Origin: Cyanobacterium aponinum PCC 10605
GTDB lineage: Bacteria; Cyanobacteriota; Cyanobacteriia; Cyanobacteriales; Cyanobacteriaceae
Reading direction: 5' to 3'
DNA: 64,000 nt
Assembly (NCBI RefSeq): GCF_000317675.1
Contig: NC_019776.1
Span: 2,046,001 to 2,110,000 of the forward strand
A program made the translations under genes and the position numbers. The notes under the pieces were generated by a model, which had not been told where the DNA came from, did no database searches, and saw only the letters and a program-made list of their open reading frames with translations. Below are positions 18,972 through 29,946 of the stretch, one piece after another (position 1 is the stretch's first letter; every line of letters starts with the position of its first letter).

Positions 18972-20456
18972 AGGTTGACGAAAAACTGGTGTCACTGACT
19001 CAGATCTTGTAGCCAAAAATGGACTGGTGAAGGTAGAAAACAGGGGAAAGTAATAAAAATTGATAAAAAAATTATTAAAATTGATTTTAAAGGTTTCGTT
19101 TTCTAGTATTAGTGTACTGGTGCAAGATCTCAGACCGAGGGTAAGCAACGGAGAATAGCTAACGGACAACAGTTCAAAATATTTATAAATCAAAGACTCG
19201 AACGGCAATAACTAATTTTTCATAAATTGTTATTTTGTATCAATTATGGCTCTATTACTTGTCATCGTGTAAATTATTATTTTCGGTAGCGGATTTGGGA
19301 AACCCCTCTGTATCTCGCTTTTTAAGGCAGGGCTATTTCATTCTAAAATCTTTGTTTAAGAGGGAGTGATGAGTAATGAATTAGAGGTTTTTAATTCTTA
19401 ATTCTTAATTCTTAATTATCAACTATTTACCTTTGCCCCTTGCCCCTTGCTCTTTTTGCCATCACTCATCGATAATTTATCCAGAACTCAAGTTAACTAC
19501 TGTAGAACAGCCTCAATTATCTTGATTCGGATTAGCTAGAAATAGTTACTAATTTTATGGACAAATATCCACTCAATTAGCTTTATAGACTTTAACGTCT
19601 AATGGCTTAACTACAAAGCTCACTATCGAGTCCTTAATCCTAAAAGATTAAACTTCTCGACTACTTTTGGTGGTTTTATTTCTAGCTAAAACTTTTACGT
19701 TGGTAGCCCAATAGTTAAGGAAAAATTAACTGAATCCTTACCAACAACCCCATAGTTTTAAGGTGAAATATTTAATTTTTAAGGTTCATTTAATCTTATT
19801 TACAACATATTTGACCATAAATTCGGTGAAATAATTTAATACAGTTTTTTTGGAGACAAAAAACTATTTTTTGCATTTTTTTCCGATTTTATTGTACTTA
19901 AAACTTTTAGTTGAAAAGGGTTTTGATTTGTTCAGCTAATTCTAAGCAATGATTAATTAACTCAATATCATTTATTAGTGATAGTAATTTATTTACTTTT
20001 GAGGGAAAAGAAAGATTAAAAAAGAGGAAAAGTGATATTAATCTACTAAAAATAGTATTAAATTCATTGAAAAGAGTTATTAAAAACTTAATTTTTTACT
20101 GATAAAATTTTATTAATTAATAAATTCTATAAACTTATTTTGCTATATTTTTCTAGTTTAAACTGAATAAATATAGTTTAAATAATCGTATTTTTTTGTT
20201 AACGCAATTTATATTTATAATCTATAAAACTAATTTTGATAATCCTAGAAAGATATTACTTTTTTCTTGAAACTTGAATTAAAATCGACAAATTGACTCA
20301 AAAAAGCTCTTTTTTATCGGATATGAATTGGATATTAATTAAAATTTTTACTTTTTGGAGGAATATTTAAGAATAAATTAGAGAAAAGAAATTTGAATAA
20401 AAAATGAAATATAAGTAAGATAGAAAAAACGTAAAGAATCAAAAATAGTAAAAATA
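18972..20456. other. 1.5-kb region without protein genes
   Basis: The region holds, in order: an unassigned stretch (18972-19230); a composite repeat (about 19241-19500) with GGCTCTATTACTT, AAACCCCTCTGTATCTC and TTAATTCTTAATTCTTAATT words; the 301-bp structured element (19542-19842); and a very AT-rich leader up to the channel gene at 20457. I examined it for a small peptide precursor of the neighbouring exporter and saw no ORF with a convincing leader on either strand. Confidence 0.65.
19542..19842 (-). repeat. 301-bp structured element, copy 1
   Basis: This is one of two inverted copies in the window; the other lies at 30365-30665. They are equal in length and differ at only four positions, all transitions, with no indels. 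Read on the minus strand, the ends can pair (TTATGGTCAAATAT with ATATTTGTCCATAA, one mismatch). Internal perfect stems include GTTGGTA/TACCAAC, TCGAG/CTCGA enclosing TTAATC/GATTAA, and AGCTTT/AAAGCT enclosing TAGAC/GTCTA. No ORF is seen and no clear target duplication flanks it. It could be a MITE-like element or a duplicated structured RNA gene; I do not recognise the family. Confidence 0.85.
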
Positions 20457-22061
20457 ATGTTTGACAATTCTTTATTGAATCCGTCTTTTAAGACAGTAAA
20501 TATTCTCGCTCAGATTGAAAACCCCATAAACACATTCTCCTTAGATGGGGCATTGGGAGAAAATCTGATTGTCATAGCAAAAGCCCTTTTAATTCTGGTA
20601 ATAGGTTTGATTTTTGCCAGTCTTTTTAAAGGGCAAGTAAAAAAATGGTTACACAAAACTGAAATCGACAATAAAATTGCCGCTTGGATTACTAATAGCG
20701 AAGACCCTTCTTCTTTACCGATTGAACAATGGATTGGAGAAATAGTCGGTTGGATTATTAGTTTATTCGTTATTGTTGCTTTTCTTAACGCTTTAGATTT
20801 AGAAGTTGTTTCTCAACCTTTAAATGCCTTACTACAGGAAATAACTCAGTTTTTGCCTCGTATAGGGGGAGCAGTTTTATTGCTTGCATTGGCTTGGGCA
20901 TTAGCCACAGTGATTAAACTTTTAGTGGTGAGTGCTTTAGGCAAACTAGAAGTAGATAAACGTTTGAATCAACAGATACAAGGGGAAAATTCAGAAACAG
21001 AAACTATTGCTTTAAGCGAAACAATTGGTAACGCCCTTTACTGGTTCATTTATCTTTTATTTTTACCTGCTCTTTTAGGTGTTTTAAGGTTAGAGGGAAC
21101 TTTACGTCCTTTAGAAGAGTTAGTTAATGAAATTGTTGGCATTTTACCCAATGTTTTTGCGGCGATAATTATTGCGGCCATTGGTTGGGTAATTGCACAA
21201 ATCATTAAAAAGGTTGTAACAAATCTGTTAATGGCTAGTGGTATAAATCAAATCGGAGAAAAATTCGGTTTAGGCAGAAAGGAAAATAGTCAATCTTTGG
21301 CTCAAATAGTTGGTTCTGTGGTGTATGTATTAGTCTTAATACCTATTGCCATAACTGCCCTTGATGCTTTGCAAATTGATGCCATTTCTACTCCTGCCAC
21401 AGAAATGCTCAATCAGGTATTAAATATATTACCAAAACTTTTTGCCGCGATCGTAATTATTGGTTTGGCTTATGTCGCAGGGCAATATTTATCTGAATTA
21501 ATTACAAATCTTTTAACTACTGTCGGATTCAATAATATTTTCATTTGGCTAGGAGTAACCCAAGAAAGTCCTCAAGCAGAAGAAACAGAAGAAGTAGAGA
21601 ATAATATCCAAACAACTACCCAGCAAACTCCTTCTCAAATTGTGGGAGTTATCGTCTTAGTGGCAGTAATGTTAGTTGCATCTTTAACAGCAGTCGACAT
21701 TTTGGAAATAGATGCCCTTAGAAGCGTTGTGGCTTTTATTCTGGTTCTTTCAGGACAAATTTTAGCGGGGTTATTGGTTTTTGCCATTGGCTTATACTTT
21801 GCCAATTTAGTATTCAGATTAATTGCTAACTCTGGCACTAATCAGTCGAATTTTCTTGCCCAAACGGCTCGTATTGCTATTATTGTCATGGTTTCAGCTA
21901 TGGCTTTAGAAAGAATCGGCATTGCCCCAAATATTGTTAATCTCGCTTTTGGCTTATTAACTGGTGGTATTGCAGTTGCGATCGCACTTGCTTTTGGTTT
22001 AGGAGGCAGAGAAGTGGCAGGAAAGGTTTTAGAGGATTGGGTGAATAATTTTAAAAAGTAG
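20457..22061 (+). CDS. mechanosensitive-channel-like membrane protein with conserved TM helix repeats
   Basis: The 534-residue protein has about a dozen hydrophobic helices arranged as repeated units: the text LPRIGGAVLLLALAWALATV recurs as LPNVFAAIIIAAIGWVIAQI and LPKLFAAIVIIGLAYVAGQY. These are the conserved TM helix repeats found in CmpX and small-conductance mechanosensitive channel relatives. The C-terminus ends with GGIAVAIALAFGLGGREVAG, the MscS-type pore-helix text, but no cytoplasmic MscS beta domain follows. It is expected in the plasma membrane with a role in osmotic or membrane stress. The gene is monocistronic, following an unusually AT-rich 600-bp leader beyond the 301-bp element. 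Confidence 0.85.
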   Translation: MFDNSLLNPSFKTVNILAQIENPINTFSLDGALGENLIVIAKALLILVIGLIFASLFKGQVKKWLHKTEIDNKIAAWITNSEDPSSLPIEQWIGEIVGWIISLFVIVAFLNALDLEVVSQPLNALLQEITQFLPRIGGAVLLLALAWALATVIKLLVVSALGKLEVDKRLNQQIQGENSETETIALSETIGNALYWFIYLLFLPALLGVLRLEGTLRPLEELVNEIVGILPNVFAAIIIAAIGWVIAQIIKKVVTNLLMASGINQIGEKFGLGRKENSQSLAQIVGSVVYVLVLIPIAITALDALQIDAISTPATEMLNQVLNILPKLFAAIVIIGLAYVAGQYLSELITNLLTTVGFNNIFIWLGVTQESPQAEETEEVENNIQTTTQQTPSQIVGVIVLVAVMLVASLTAVDILEIDALRSVVAFILVLSGQILAGLLVFAIGLYFANLVFRLIANSGTNQSNFLAQTARIAIIVMVSAMALERIGIAPNIVNLAFGLLTGGIAVAIALAFGLGGREVAGKVLEDWVNNFKK

Positions 22062-22068
22062 TAGTTTA

Positions 22069-22321
22069 GTAACCTCAGTTCGATTTAAGAATATCCGATA
22101 AGGTTAGGTGTCAGGTTGCAGGTGTTAGGGAGATGGGGAGATGAGGGGATGAGGGGATGAGGGGAGAGGGAGAAACAAGTAATGAGTTAGTTAGGGGCGA
22201 ATGGCCATTCGCCCGTACAGGAGTTAAGGGTTTTTAATTCTTAATTCTTAATTCTTAATTATCAACTATTCACTATTCGCTATTTACCTTTGCCCCCTGC
22301 CCCTTGCCCTTTTCCCCTTAA
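22069..22321. repeat. composite intergenic repeat with 20-bp perfect palindrome
   Basis: This spacer reads, in order, AACCTCAGTTCGATTTAAG, AATATCCGATAAGG, GGTGTCAGGTTGCAGGTGTT, GGGGATGAGG words, then the perfect palindrome GGGCGAATGGCCATTCGCCC at 22195-22214, then TTAATTCTTAATTCTTAATT and CCCCTGCCCCTTGCCC. The same order appears, mostly on the opposite strand, at 33145-33312, 37575-37797, 43170-43375, 53117-53345 and 60915-61070. Confidence 0.9.
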
Positions 22322-22825
22322 TCATCCTTGATAGCCCTGTAAATTTTCAGGCTCAAAAACTTTTAAAATTCTAGTAGCCTGATTTTTGGTCATTTGATCT
22401 CCTTCAACAATGATTAAATACTTACCCTGATTAAGACGATTACGATAAGGTAGAGCATCACCACTACCCTCTGCTAAACCGATACTTCCCCCCACAAAAA
22501 AACTACCCATAGCACCACCGATCGCACCTAAAAAACCACCTATAATATGGTTAAAAGGTTCACCAGCCCAACCAAAGGTATCAATACTGGTAATGGCATC
22601 AAAAGTATAGCCACCAAAAAAACCAAACGGCACTAACCAATAAGCCATTCTAATGGCATTTTTACGCCCCTCATCTTCAGGTTTAATTAAACCAAACTCA
22701 TCGGCACTTTTATAACCTTTTCCTAAAATTGATATTTGTTTTGTGGGAATACCCGCTTTTTCAAGCGCAGTGTAAGCATCTTCTGCTTGGATGCGATCGG
22801 ACAATACAGCAACTAAGTAATTCAT
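22322..22825 (-). CDS. general-stress-protein-17M-like membrane-associated protein
   Basis: The 167-residue protein opens with an alpha/beta segment (NYLVAVLSDRIQAEDAYTALEKAGIPTKQISILGKG, quoted here only in outline) of the type found in YflT/general stress protein 17M relatives. A central Gly-rich hydrophobic region (IIGGFLGAIGGAMGSFFVGG) follows, then a second alpha/beta strand pair (GKYLIIVEGD). Such proteins are common and uncharacterised in cyanobacteria. It is probably membrane-associated through the glycine-rich hairpin. It lies between the channel gene (convergent) and lpdA (same strand, with a repeat-filled spacer), and appears monocistronic. Confidence 0.65.
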   Translation of the reverse strand: MNYLVAVLSDRIQAEDAYTALEKAGIPTKQISILGKGYKSADEFGLIKPEDEGRKNAIRMAYWLVPFGFFGGYTFDAITSIDTFGWAGEPFNHIIGGFLGAIGGAMGSFFVGGSIGLAEGSGDALPYRNRLNQGKYLIIVEGDQMTKNQATRILKVFEPENLQGYQG

Positions 22826-22837
22826 GTTTTTAATTAA

Positions 22838-22935
22838 TAATTAACAATTGAGAGGTGTCAGGTTTCAGATTTTATTTAATTCTCCTTACTCATGTACGGG
22901 CAAACGGCCGTTCGCCCCTACTCATTACTCCTTAC
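22838..22935. repeat. composite repeat with variant palindrome
   Basis: The spacer between lpdA and the stress-protein gene contains AGGTGTCAGGTTTCAG and the palindrome variant GGGCAAACGGCCGTTCGCCC at 22898-22917. Its centre is CGGCCG instead of TGGCCA, changed on both arms so pairing is kept, with one A:C mismatch in the stem. Confidence 0.8.
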
Positions 22936-22941
22936 TCAAAA

Positions 22942-24366
22942 TTAACTTGCCCGTTTGTAAGCCTCGTCTAATACCTCCGATAAGGTAGGATGGGCATGAA
23001 CATTAAAGGCTAATTCATGAACGGTTTGACGAGATGCGATCGCATTTGCCGCTTCTTGAATTAAATCCGAGGCGTGAATACCAATAATATGGACTCCGAG
23101 TAATTCCCCTGTATCTTTGCGGAAAATAATTTTAGCGATCCCGTCTGTTTCTTTCTCTGCTAAGGCTTTAGAATTGCCCTTAAAGTAGGTTCTAGCGGTG
23201 GCTACCTCAAAACCATAATTTTTGCCTAATTCCTTGGCTTGAGGCTCATTTAAGCCCACATAGCTAATTTCGGGATGAGTAAAAGCGGCGGCGGGAATAC
23301 TACGATAATCAATGGTTTTGTCTCTACCGCACATATTTTCTACAGCAATGATACCCTGTCCTGATGCGGCATGGGCTAACATCATTTTACCATTAGCGTC
23401 ACCGACTGCCCATAAATGGGGTACAACTTTACCATCTTTTAACACTTGCATTTTATCGTTGACGGGAATAAAGCCCCTTTCGGTTTCAATGCCGAGATTT
23501 TCTAAACCGAGGTTTTTGGTGGCAGGAATGCGCCCTGTGGCTACTAAACAAGCGTCAACCTCCAATACATCAACTATTTCTTTGGTTTTAGCGTCTGTTA
23601 ATTCTATTTTTACTGGATTTCCGGGGGTAATTTTGGTGGCAAATACGCCTGTGTAGGTTTCAATGTCACGGCTATTAATTAATACTCTTTCAGCAATTTT
23701 AGCAATATCAGGATCAAAGGTAGGCATTAATTGATCCATGGCTTCAATCATGGTAATTTCTGAACCTAAAGCAGTGTAAACATCAGCAAATTCTAAACCA
23801 ATATAACCACTACCGATAATAGCAATCCACTGAGGCAAAGACTCTAATTTTACCGCTTGATCGCTAGTATAAACGGTTTTTCCGTCCACTTCTACCCCTC
23901 TAGGCACAAAAGGCACTGAACCCGGACACAACATAATATCTTTCGCTGTGATGACTTTCTCTGAACCATCATCCCCGATAACGATAACTTTTTGAGATTC
24001 AGCTACTTTACCCCAACCTCTGATAATATCTACTTTCAAACGGCTTAAGCTATTAGTTAAATCTGATTGAATTTTACTAACTAAATCATTAGCATGAGAT
24101 GCGATCGCACCTCTATCAAAACTAACACCGCCGACAGTAACCCCCATAGACTGTAAATGTTCAGTTTCTCTTAACTCTCTTACTTTTCCAGAAGCGGCTA
24201 AAAGGGCTTTAGAAGGGATACAGCCACGATTAACGCAAGTACCACCCATGTCTCCTGCTTCCACAATGGCAGTTTTCAAACCGCATTTAACAGCGTGTAA
24301 AGCGGCACCATGACCTCCGACACCAGCACCTATAATAATTAAATCATAATTAAAGGATTTACTCAT
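22942..24366 (-). CDS. lpdA: dihydrolipoyl dehydrogenase
   Basis: The 474-residue flavoprotein is full length. It has the N-terminal FAD site [15 protein letters not shown], the redox disulfide [13 protein letters not shown] (Cys44, Cys49), the NAD site [16 protein letters not shown], and the second FAD motif [10 protein letters not shown]. The C-terminal interface domain carries the catalytic His-Glu pair in [14 protein letters not shown]. The enzyme reoxidises dihydrolipoamide as E3 of the pyruvate dehydrogenase complex, and in many bacteria of other lipoyl complexes including glycine cleavage. The gene is alone, as is usual in cyanobacteria. The start ATG at 24366 is clear. Confidence 0.95.
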   Translation of the reverse strand: MSKSFNYDLIIIGAGVGGHGAALHAVKCGLKTAIVEAGDMGGTCVNRGCIPSKALLAASGKVRELRETEHLQSMGVTVGGVSFDRGAIASHANDLVSKIQSDLTNSLSRLKVDIIRGWGKVAESQKVIVIGDDGSEKVITAKDIMLCPGSVPFVPRGVEVDGKTVYTSDQAVKLESLPQWIAIIGSGYIGLEFADVYTALGSEITMIEAMDQLMPTFDPDIAKIAERVLINSRDIETYTGVFATKITPGNPVKIELTDAKTKEIVDVLEVDACLVATGRIPATKNLGLENLGIETERGFIPVNDKMQVLKDGKVVPHLWAVGDANGKMMLAHAASGQGIIAVENMCGRDKTIDYRSIPAAAFTHPEISYVGLNEPQAKELGKNYGFEVATARTYFKGNSKALAEKETDGIAKIIFRKDTGELLGVHIIGIHASDLIQEAANAIASRQTVHELAFNVHAHPTLSEVLDEAYKRAS

Positions 24367-24608
24367 AATACTTTATACTTTGTTTCTGAAATTGAGAAAA
24401 ATAAACTATAACCCTTATAATACCTTAGTTTGGGGATTAGGGGGATGAGAGTTCAGAGAGTTCGCTGCGCTCGTACACTTTTTTCAGTCGTGAACGGAGT
24501 TCAGAGTTCAGAGTTAATATAAAAAAGAAATTTCCCTCTAAAACCCTAATACCTGAAAGCTGAAACCTGACACCTCCCTTAACTTAACACATGAATAAGT
24601 GCGTAACG

Positions 24609-26906
24609 TCAGTTCTTAATTTTCAAAATAGCTTGATTAAGTTCATTTATTTTCACTGGTTTACGAATATAATCATTCATTCCTGCAAATAAGCACATTT
24701 GTTGATCTTGATCTAAAGCATTGGCAGTTAAAGCGATAATAAAAGGTTGTTTGATGGACATTTCTCTAATTTTTTTTGTGGTGGTTAAACCATCCATTTC
24801 GGGCATTTGTACATCCATTAAGATGATGTCATAAGTCTTGTTTTCGATTTTGTTTAAGACTTCTAATCCGTTTTTGGCAATGTCTGCACTATATCCCAAT
24901 TTTTTTAGAAAGGAAAGAGTCACTTTTTGGTTAACAAGATTATCTTCAGCTAAAAGAATCTGGAGATTTGACGGTTTGATATTGTCTAAATTCTCAATAA
25001 TACAAAAAGATTTTTTTGATGTTAAATAACATCTAAGAACTTCTTTTGCCCGAAATGTAAAATAAAATGTTGATCCCGGTTGTTTTTGGCGATGATAAAA
25101 CCAGTTTTCTGGGGGAAAACCACCGATATTACCGTTACTTTCAACCCAAATTGTACCCCCCATTAGGTTGATCAAAGTTTTACTAATAGCTAACCCTAAA
25201 CCTGTACCGCCATACTTACGGGTAATTGAATTATCTGCTTGAGAAAATGGTTGAAATAAATAAGAGAGGCGATCGCGTTCTATGCCAACTCCAGTATCTT
25301 CCACTCTGATCATTATTTCATATTCTTGCCATCCCTGTTGACTATAAACATTTTTTATATCTGCATAAATCTTAATGCTACCAACGTGAGTAAACTTAAT
25401 ACTATTACCCATTAAATTAAGCAGTATTTGCCTGAAACGAATGCTATCACCCAATAAATTAGAGGGAATTTGTGGTGCAATAAAACAAGAAATTCGGATA
25501 TTATTTTTTTCTGCTTGGGGAGAAAGTAAATTAATAATAGTTTTAATGATTTCCCGAAAAGCAAAAGGACGTTCTTCTAATTGTAAATTACCTGATTCAA
25601 TTTTAGAAAAATCAAGAATGTCATTAATGATAGTTAGCAAAGTTTCCCCACTATCGATAATAGTATGGACATAGGTTTGTTGCTCTTCATTCAGATGGGT
25701 AAGAGATAATAGTTGCGCCATACCGATTACCCCATTCATTGGAGTGCGAATTTCATGGCTCATGTTAGCGAGAAACTCACTTTTAGCTTTTGCGACAATT
25801 TCTGCTTTTTCTTTGGCTTTTGCTAAGTTTAACTGAGTTTTGAGGGCTTTATTATATTCGACTAAAATTTTTTCCCTTTGTCGTCTATCTTCCCTTTGTT
25901 GTTTACTTAAATCCTTTAACTGTAAATTCTTTGCTCTTAAGTTTTCATTTGCTAGAGCTAAATCTTTTTCCGTTTGATTTTTTTCATTTAATACAGCACT
26001 CAAAACCAAAGTTGTAATGGCAATACAAGCAATAAAAGATTGTAAAAAAAGTAAAGAACCTCTAATATTATCTTGAGAAAAAGAAGTATTACCGTTGAGA
26101 GTTGTTACGCCTAAAGTAATAGCAATAATTAAAGTTAATAGTGTTCCACCTAATTCCTGAAACTTAAAAACAGTCCACACCAGTAAAGGTATAAGTAAAT
26201 ATTCAACGTTGTAACCGATAGAAACATAATAAATGATAATGATAGTTAAAGCGACAATGATGACACTTTGCCAATAACAACGATTAACCTTCACCAAAAA
26301 ACCTGAGAAATAATTATTCCACGCAATAATTAAAGGGGTAAAAACCAAAATACCGAAGGCATCACTTAACCACCAAGTTAAAGCTATATCAAAATATAAT
26401 TCCCAAGGTGCTTTTCCTAATAGGCAAATGATTAAAGCACAGAGAAAAGCGACAGGTAAGTGACTCAAGAAACAACCATAGGCAATAAACTTAATGGTAT
26501 TTTCTATACGACAAATAAATTGATAGCTACCAACGGATAATTGTATTAAATACACAGCCAATAACTTACCTAAAGTGGAAATTGCCGTGATAGTTAAAGT
26601 TAAAATTAGCTCAGGAATACCTAGCCAACTTTGATAAATCAATATTTCTGCCCCTAAAATGCCTATTAATAAAGCCCACCATAAAGAATCCCCCCAAATA
26701 CAGATTAAACCTACTCCTACTCCTCCAGCAATCCAAATGGGAGTTGAACCTGTTTCTGGATAAGTAGTAAAGTAATCTGAAAGTATTGCTGTGACAAAAT
26801 ATGCGATCGCAACCGTGATATATTTCCAAACGGCGGGGAGTGATTGCCGAGACAAAAATCTATTCTCTGATGATTCAATAGATGAAAAATTATCGGGGGA
26901 AGGCAT
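24609..26906 (-). CDS. MASE1 hybrid sensor histidine kinase/response regulator
   Basis: The 765-residue protein begins with a MASE1 membrane sensor of about eight helices (residues 25-310, with [17 protein letters not shown]). A coiled coil (315-370) leads into a HisKA domain with the phosphoacceptor His in [15 protein letters not shown]. The HATPase domain shows N, G1 (DTGVGIERD) and G2 ([11 protein letters not shown]) boxes. A C-terminal receiver holds [11 protein letters not shown], the phosphoacceptor Asp in [12 protein letters not shown], and the conserved Lys in IRKPV. No regulator gene is adjacent, so output is probably by phosphorelay to an unlinked partner. Ligand unknown. Codon use resembles the neighbours. 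Confidence 0.93.
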   Translation of the reverse strand: MPSPDNFSSIESSENRFLSRQSLPAVWKYITVAIAYFVTAILSDYFTTYPETGSTPIWIAGGVGVGLICIWGDSLWWALLIGILGAEILIYQSWLGIPELILTLTITAISTLGKLLAVYLIQLSVGSYQFICRIENTIKFIAYGCFLSHLPVAFLCALIICLLGKAPWELYFDIALTWWLSDAFGILVFTPLIIAWNNYFSGFLVKVNRCYWQSVIIVALTIIIIYYVSIGYNVEYLLIPLLVWTVFKFQELGGTLLTLIIAITLGVTTLNGNTSFSQDNIRGSLLFLQSFIACIAITTLVLSAVLNEKNQTEKDLALANENLRAKNLQLKDLSKQQREDRRQREKILVEYNKALKTQLNLAKAKEKAEIVAKAKSEFLANMSHEIRTPMNGVIGMAQLLSLTHLNEEQQTYVHTIIDSGETLLTIINDILDFSKIESGNLQLEERPFAFREIIKTIINLLSPQAEKNNIRISCFIAPQIPSNLLGDSIRFRQILLNLMGNSIKFTHVGSIKIYADIKNVYSQQGWQEYEIMIRVEDTGVGIERDRLSYLFQPFSQADNSITRKYGGTGLGLAISKTLINLMGGTIWVESNGNIGGFPPENWFYHRQKQPGSTFYFTFRAKEVLRCYLTSKKSFCIIENLDNIKPSNLQILLAEDNLVNQKVTLSFLKKLGYSADIAKNGLEVLNKIENKTYDIILMDVQMPEMDGLTTTKKIREMSIKQPFIIALTANALDQDQQMCLFAGMNDYIRKPVKINELNQAILKIKN

Positions 26907-27253
26907 TATTAAGGGTTTTGTGACAAGTAATTTAATTAAAAAGATTAAAAATATAAAGATACACCTTTGCTGTCTCTATTTTAGACTAGATGTCAATTAT
27001 GGCGAATAAACTTGTAATAATTTAAGTATTTTCCGTATTATTCTACGTAAAATTAACTAAGTAACCTGAGTTCGGGATAAATTTTCATCTATGAATGATG
27101 GCGAAAAGGGCAAACCCCCCTTATCTCCTCATCCCCCAAACACCGTAACACCTGAAACCTTCCATATTTACCCCGATTTGTTTTTGAGAATTCAGATATA
27201 ATCTTGATTAATTAAACTACTATCCCTGTTTTGCAGAAAATCCCTCAAAGATT
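26907..27253. other. 347-bp divergent intergenic region
   Basis: The spacer separates the hybrid kinase (minus) from yvcK (plus). It contains a repeat at about 27060-27165 (AACCTGAGTTCGGGATAAATTTTC, then CTCCTCATCCCCC and ACACCTGAAACC). A TATAAT hexamer at 27195-27200, about 55 bp before the yvcK start, is a possible -10 box. No ORF is seen. Confidence 0.55.
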
Positions 27254-28627
27254 ATGGAAAAAAAACCCCGACACCGAAAAAAAGTCAATCATCTTTTTAA
27301 ATGGCTTTCCCCCGGAATTTTTGTGAAGCGTTGGCTACTTACGAGCATTATTGGGGCTTTTATGATTGCCCTAGGATTAGCTATTTGGAGTAACTTAACT
27401 CCTGTTTTTCGCATTTTTGAGTTTATTTTTAATACTTTAGATCAAATTACTAATTATATTCCTAGCCATATTTCTGGCCCCTTAGTTTTGTTTCTGGGTT
27501 TATTTTTATTATTGTGGGGGCAAACTCGCACTTTAGGTTCAATTACAGAGGTTTTAAAACCAGATAAAGATGAAGAATTAATCGATGTGCTTTGGCATTA
27601 TCGTCGTTTAAATAAGGGGACAAAAATAGTAGCTATTGGAGGTGGTACTGGTTTATCAACTTTATTACGGGGTTTAAAAGAATATAGTGCTAATATTACC
27701 GCTATTGTAACGGTTGCTGATGATGGGGGTTCATCGGGAAGGCTTAGACGAGAAATGGGTATTTTACCTCCCGGGGATATTCGCAATTGTATGGCGGCAT
27801 TGGCTGATGAAGAAAAATTATTGACAGAGTTATTCCAGTATCGTTTTACCGCAGGGGAAGGATTAAATGGTCATAGTTTTGGTAATTTATTTTTAACCGC
27901 TATGACTAATATTACTGGTGATTTAGAAGGTGCGATCGCAAAAAGTTCTAAGGTATTAGCGATTCAGGGGAAAGTTTTACCGGCAACCCTAGAAGATGTC
28001 ACTTTGTGGGCAAGATTAGAGGATGGCAGAGTTATTTATGGAGAGTCTAATATTCCTGATGCTGGAGGGAAAATAGTTGAACTAGGATGTAATCCCACTA
28101 ATCCACCTGCTACCCCGGCGGTAGTTAAGGCAATTCAACAGGCAGAATATATCATTTTAGGGCCCGGTAGTTTATACACAAGTATTATTCCTAATTTATT
28201 AGTACCTGAAATTAGAGAAGCTATTTTGAATAGCTCTGCTCCTAAAATTTATGTATGTAATATAATGACTCAAAAGGGAGAAACCGATGGTTATACAGTT
28301 AGTGATCATATTAAAGCGATAGATAAAGTGTGTGGGAAAAAAATATTTGATGCGGTTTTAGTGCAGGGAAGACAACCTTCTCCAGAGGCTTTGAGAAAGT
28401 ATGCAGAAAAACATTGTCATCCTGTATATTTGGATCGGGAAGAGGTGGAAAAATTGGGTCGAAGAATTGTTAAAGCAAATGTCATGAGTGAGAATCGAGA
28501 TAGTGCTTATGTTCGCCATGATCCTCAATTATTAGGAAAAGTTTTATTTCGTTGGTATAGTAATATGCCTAAATCAAAGTTTGTGAAAAATAGTAAGCAG
28601 TTTTTAATGGATATTTCCCGTCGATAA
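27254..28627 (+). CDS. yvcK: YvcK-type gluconeogenesis factor (CofD-like), with N-terminal membrane segments
   Basis: The 457-residue protein has two N-terminal hydrophobic helices (residues 27-48 and 70-90), an extension common in cyanobacterial members. The YvcK/UPF0052 core from about residue 118 reads [19 protein letters not shown], then [28 protein letters not shown] and [15 protein letters not shown]. In Bacillus YvcK binds UDP-sugars and links central carbon flux to cell-wall precursor supply. The glycine-rich and DDGGSSGR nucleotide-sugar motifs are intact here. Membrane anchoring of the cyanobacterial form is inferred from sequence. The gene appears monocistronic. Confidence 0.93.
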   Translation: MEKKPRHRKKVNHLFKWLSPGIFVKRWLLTSIIGAFMIALGLAIWSNLTPVFRIFEFIFNTLDQITNYIPSHISGPLVLFLGLFLLLWGQTRTLGSITEVLKPDKDEELIDVLWHYRRLNKGTKIVAIGGGTGLSTLLRGLKEYSANITAIVTVADDGGSSGRLRREMGILPPGDIRNCMAALADEEKLLTELFQYRFTAGEGLNGHSFGNLFLTAMTNITGDLEGAIAKSSKVLAIQGKVLPATLEDVTLWARLEDGRVIYGESNIPDAGGKIVELGCNPTNPPATPAVVKAIQQAEYIILGPGSLYTSIIPNLLVPEIREAILNSSAPKIYVCNIMTQKGETDGYTVSDHIKAIDKVCGKKIFDAVLVQGRQPSPEALRKYAEKHCHPVYLDREEVEKLGRRIVKANVMSENRDSAYVRHDPQLLGKVLFRWYSNMPKSKFVKNSKQFLMDISRR

Positions 28628-28730
28628 ATTAGACTCACTGCCCCGCATAACTTAATCTAAGTGAGGGTAAGCAAGATGCAAAAAGGGGCTTAAGCCTCAT
28701 AATTTTAATAAATGCGATAAAAAAATTATT

Positions 28731-29276
28731 ATGGAATCATCAATTTATCCTATTTCTCCTTTAATCAAAATAACCCTTCTTAATCTTTATTTCGCCTTAA
28801 CAATTCCTTTGCCTTTTCTGCTCAAAACAACTTCTCTCAATTTCCCTATTTGGTTACTTTCCTTACTCATTGGCTTAGGTGCGATCGCAATTTTTGCTAT
28901 TTTGAGTGAAAGAGTCATCGTTGATAATGAGGGTATAGCCGTCACCTATCCTCAATGGGTAAAATGGTTATGGCGTAAGGGATGGCATTTATCTTGGAGA
29001 GAAATTGATAGTCTGAAAATGCGTACTACAGGGCAAGGAGGATTAGTCTATTATTTTGTCTCAAAAAATAGAGATAAAGCCTATTTACTACCGATGAGAA
29101 TTGCTGGTTTTGCCAAAATGGTTCAACAGGTGCAGAATAAAACCAACATTGATACGACAGATATTCGTCCTTTAGCACAACCTTGGATGTATATTTTTTT
29201 GTTCTTTTTTACCTTTTTTCTCTGGTTAGTGGATATTTGGACTATTTATCAAATACAGTTTTCTAATTTAGTATAA
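28731..29276 (+). CDS. hypothetical membrane protein
   Basis: The 181-residue protein has two N-terminal helices (residues 10-30 and 38-58), a soluble middle of mixed strands (ERVIVDNEGIAVTYPQW to YYFVSKNRDKAYLLPM), and a C-terminal helix (MYIFLFFFTFFLWLVDIW). The middle resembles bacterial PH-like domains found in small membrane proteins, but I cannot name a family firmly. It starts a run of three closely spaced plus-strand genes (gaps of 14 and 5 bp), which suggests an operon with the DUF2358 and DUF3493 genes. Those are linked to photosynthetic organisms, so a thylakoid or plasma membrane role is possible. Confidence 0.7.
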   Translation: MESSIYPISPLIKITLLNLYFALTIPLPFLLKTTSLNFPIWLLSLLIGLGAIAIFAILSERVIVDNEGIAVTYPQWVKWLWRKGWHLSWREIDSLKMRTTGQGGLVYYFVSKNRDKAYLLPMRIAGFAKMVQQVQNKTNIDTTDIRPLAQPWMYIFLFFFTFFLWLVDIWTIYQIQFSNLV

Positions 29277-29290
29277 ATTAATATAAAAAA

Positions 29291-29668
29291 ATGAATTTAA
29301 TCGATATTATCAAAGAAGATTATCAAAAATTTCCTGAAGATCAAACCTATGCAATTTATGCCGAAAATGTCCATTTTAAAGATCCTGTTTATGATTTTTA
29401 TGGACTAAAAAAATATCAGGAAATGATTGCTTTTTTAAGAAAATGGTTTAGTAATTTAAACTTAGAATTACATGAAATAAATCAAATAGAAAATCAAATT
29501 AATACCCGTTGGACAATGTCTTGGAATAGTCCATTACCGTGGAAACCTTTTATTTCTGTGTCAGGAAGAAGTGAATTAAAATTGAAAGATGATCTCATTG
29601 TTGGTCATTATGACTATTGGGATTGCTCTTTCTTTGATATGATTAAACAACATTTTATTTTTAAATAA
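29291..29668 (+). CDS. DUF2358 family protein (NTF2/SnoaL-like)
   Basis: The 125-residue protein has the NTF2-like pattern of DUF2358: LIDIIKEDYQKFPEDQTYAI near the start, FKDPVYDFYGLKKYQEMI, then TRWTMSW and the closing IVGHYDYWDCSFFDMI. The family is found in cyanobacteria and plant chloroplasts and has no settled function. It folds as a cone-shaped alpha/beta barrel that could hold a small ligand. It lies 14 bp after the previous membrane protein gene and 5 bp before the DUF3493 gene. Confidence 0.8.
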   Translation: MNLIDIIKEDYQKFPEDQTYAIYAENVHFKDPVYDFYGLKKYQEMIAFLRKWFSNLNLELHEINQIENQINTRWTMSWNSPLPWKPFISVSGRSELKLKDDLIVGHYDYWDCSFFDMIKQHFIFK

Positions 29669-29673
29669 TTTTT

Positions 29674-29946
29674 ATGAATAATAATTCTGATAATCAGAAA
29701 AATAATAAATTAAGCTCTGAAAAATACGCCTATTTAAAAGCAGAAGCCCAAGCCCCTTATAAAGGTTTAAGAAAGTTTATTTATTTAGGTTTAGGAGCAT
29801 CAGGTGCGATCGGAGCTTTTATCTTTTTCGCTCAATTATTAGCAGGAAAAAACGTTAGTGATAACATTTATAATTTATTTGTACAAATAACAGTAATTGC
29901 TATTATGGTTTTTCTTTATCGTTGGGAAGATCGCAAAAAAAAGTAA
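29674..29946 (+). CDS. DUF3493 family small membrane protein
   Basis: The 90-residue protein has a polar N-terminus, the family text YLKAEAQAPYKGLRKFIYLG, and two hydrophobic helices (residues 33-55 and 68-83) ending in RWEDRKKK. This matches DUF3493, a family shared by cyanobacteria and chloroplasts; chloroplast relatives are linked to photosystem II assembly. That role is not shown for this gene. It is the last gene of a three-gene run starting at 28731. Confidence 0.75.
   Translation: MNNNSDNQKNNKLSSEKYAYLKAEAQAPYKGLRKFIYLGLGASGAIGAFIFFAQLLAGKNVSDNIYNLFVQITVIAIMVFLYRWEDRKKK

Noticed and set aside
18861-19208. 115-residue minus-strand reading frame as a candidate exporter precursor
   Set aside because: It overlaps the end of the MinD-like gene in antisense, has no leader-like start or Gly-Gly site, and its composition reflects the AT-rich complement.
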